Positions 4,965-5,704 of a DNA stretch of 5,704 nucleotides are shown piece after piece. A program made the translations under genes and the position numbers. The DNA is from Bovifimicola sp050309585 (GTDB taxonomy: Bacteria > Bacillota > Clostridia > Lachnospirales > Lachnospiraceae), in NCBI GenBank assembly GCA_050309585.1, contig JBNRML010000128.1, positions 1-5,704 of the forward strand. Direction: 5' to 3'. The notes under the pieces are model-generated. The model searched no databases. It saw only the letters and a list, made by a program, of their open reading frames with translations, and was not told the DNA's origin. Position 1 is the first letter of the stretch. Every line of letters begins with the position of its first letter.

Positions 4965-5383
4965 ATTATATTCATCAGGAGATAATTATTATGCTGAGGG
5001 CTGTGATGCTTGGCGCATTTGCAGGCCTGTGTTATGATGTGATAAGAATTCTAAGGCGTGTTCGTGCCCGGGGGAAAGTATCAGTATGGTTTGAAGATAT
5101 TGTTTTTTGGTCAGCAGCTTCAGTAATCATGTTCTTTTTTTTGATGAAATGGAATTACGGTATAGTCAGGATATATATTTTTGCCGGTTTTTTTGCAGGT
5201 ATGGTTATTTTTGAGGTGGGACCGGGAAAAATATTAGTAAAAACCATGTCCTGGACGTTAAAAAAAGCAGATTGTGTATTGAAAAAAATGCTTAAACCAT
5301 TTAGAATGATATTAATGGATGAACAAAAAAGAGGTGTAGGTTTTGAGCAGAACAAGAAATCTAAGGAAAAAGAAAGCAACTAA
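4955..5383 (+). CDS. yabQ: sporulation membrane protein YabQ
   Basis: YabQ is an integral membrane protein needed for spore cortex formation in Bacillus, where it localises around the forespore. This 142-residue copy has a first helix at about residues 13-31 followed by the family-typical YDVIRILRRV, a second helix at about 48-65 (IVFWSAASVIMFFFLMKW), and a third at about 70-88 (IVRIYIFAGFFAGMVIFEV). The end is a basic, amphipathic and then highly charged tail. It is shorter than Bacillus YabQ, as is common in Clostridia. The ATG at 4955 lies inside the end of yabP, served by GGAG at 4941-4944; a later ATG at 4991 has a nearer AGGAG but would drop the conserved N-terminal segment. The last 41 bases overlap divIC. 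Confidence 0.88.
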   Translation: MSLDYIHQEIIIMLRAVMLGAFAGLCYDVIRILRRVRARGKVSVWFEDIVFWSAASVIMFFFLMKWNYGIVRIYIFAGFFAGMVIFEVGPGKILVKTMSWTLKKADCVLKKMLKPFRMILMDEQKRGVGFEQNKKSKEKESN

Positions 5384-5657
5384 AAATGTGGCGAGTTCCA
5401 TTATATTTATTACGGTAATGCTGGTTTTCGTGGGAATATTCACAAGTAGGATTAATACTCTTAAGAAAGAGGATGCAGAACTTGAGTCAAAAGAAAATGC
5501 TTACCGCCAGATGTATGAGAAAGAAAGCGAGAGAACGAGTGAACTCGAGGATAGAAAGGTGTATGTGACTACCAAGGAGTATATTGAAGAGGAAGCGAAG
5601 AAGCTTGGACTTGTGTATCCTGATGAGATTATTTTTAAACCTGAACCAAAAGAATAA
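5343..5657 (+). CDS. divIC: DivIC/FtsB-type septum formation initiator
   Basis: DivIC is a single-pass membrane protein of the divisome that forms a complex with FtsL and DivIB at the division site. This 104-residue protein shows the family layout. A short basic cytoplasmic tail (RTRNLRKKKATK) comes first, then one membrane helix at about residues 17-35. An extracytoplasmic coiled coil at about 36-71 follows (NTLKKEDAELESKE and onward), then the conserved C-terminal motif KEYIEEEAKKLGLVYPDEIIF. Translation starts at a TTG inside yabQ, with GAGGTG (5331-5336) six bases before it; a start at GTG 5388 would cut off the basic anchor tail. Position after yabQ matches Bacillus and Clostridia. FtsL belongs to the same fold group, but the context favours DivIC. 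Confidence 0.9.
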   Translation: MSRTRNLRKKKATKNVASSIIFITVMLVFVGIFTSRINTLKKEDAELESKENAYRQMYEKESERTSELEDRKVYVTTKEYIEEEAKKLGLVYPDEIIFKPEPKE

Positions 5658-5704
5658 AGCCGGATTAAAAACGTTCTTACATATATCTTAAAATAGCATA
5701 GGAC

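Noticed and set aside
5666..5704. Promoter for a downstream gene such as spoIIE near TAAAAT at 5689-5694
   Set aside because: No acceptable -35 at 16-18 bases, and the window ends before any gene confirms it.

Overview
The window looks like chromosomal DNA of an anaerobic, endospore-forming member of the Clostridia, most likely a Lachnospiraceae-type gut bacterium. The DNA is AT-rich with strong AGGAGG-type ribosome sites. It carries three sporulation genes (spoVT, yabP, yabQ), a BioB of the Firmicutes sequence type, and the conserved clostridial gene order hup-rqcP-yabP-yabQ-divIC. The family placement is inferred from protein sequence style and synteny; no search was run. All genes are on the + strand.

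Positions 44-2152 hold a tightly overlapping three-gene unit. It comprises bioY (biotin-binding S-component of an ECF transporter), a shortened bioB-like gene, and a ten-helix DMT/EamA transporter. The bioB reading frame is open, but it appears to have lost about 40 residues near the N-terminus and about 75-80 residues from the middle. It keeps the radical-SAM CxxxCxxC motif yet lacks a large part of the barrel, so the organism probably imports biotin rather than making it with this enzyme. Positions 2247-2939 encode a Prx6-type peroxiredoxin with its own likely promoter.

Positions 2972-4106 hold two transcription regulators or chromatin proteins. spoVT is preceded by an excellent match to a forespore sigma-G promoter. 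hup (HU) has a strong sigma-A promoter whose -10 lies inside a PerR-box-like palindrome. The 220-base gap after hup is unusually structured: a 9-bp stem-loop, a textbook terminator with a GAAA loop, then three consecutive hairpins ending at the rqcP ribosome site.

Positions 4327-5657 hold rqcP (ribosome quality control), the sporulation genes yabP and yabQ, and divIC (cell division). yabP, yabQ and divIC overlap at their junctions and are probably translated in a coupled way. In Bacillus the same block lies between spoVT and spoIIE. Here spoVB and mazG, which lie between spoVT and rqcP in Bacillus, are absent from that interval. The most interesting items are the doubly deleted bioB, the three-hairpin element before rqcP with a possible loop-to-stem pairing, and the regulatory palindrome at hup.
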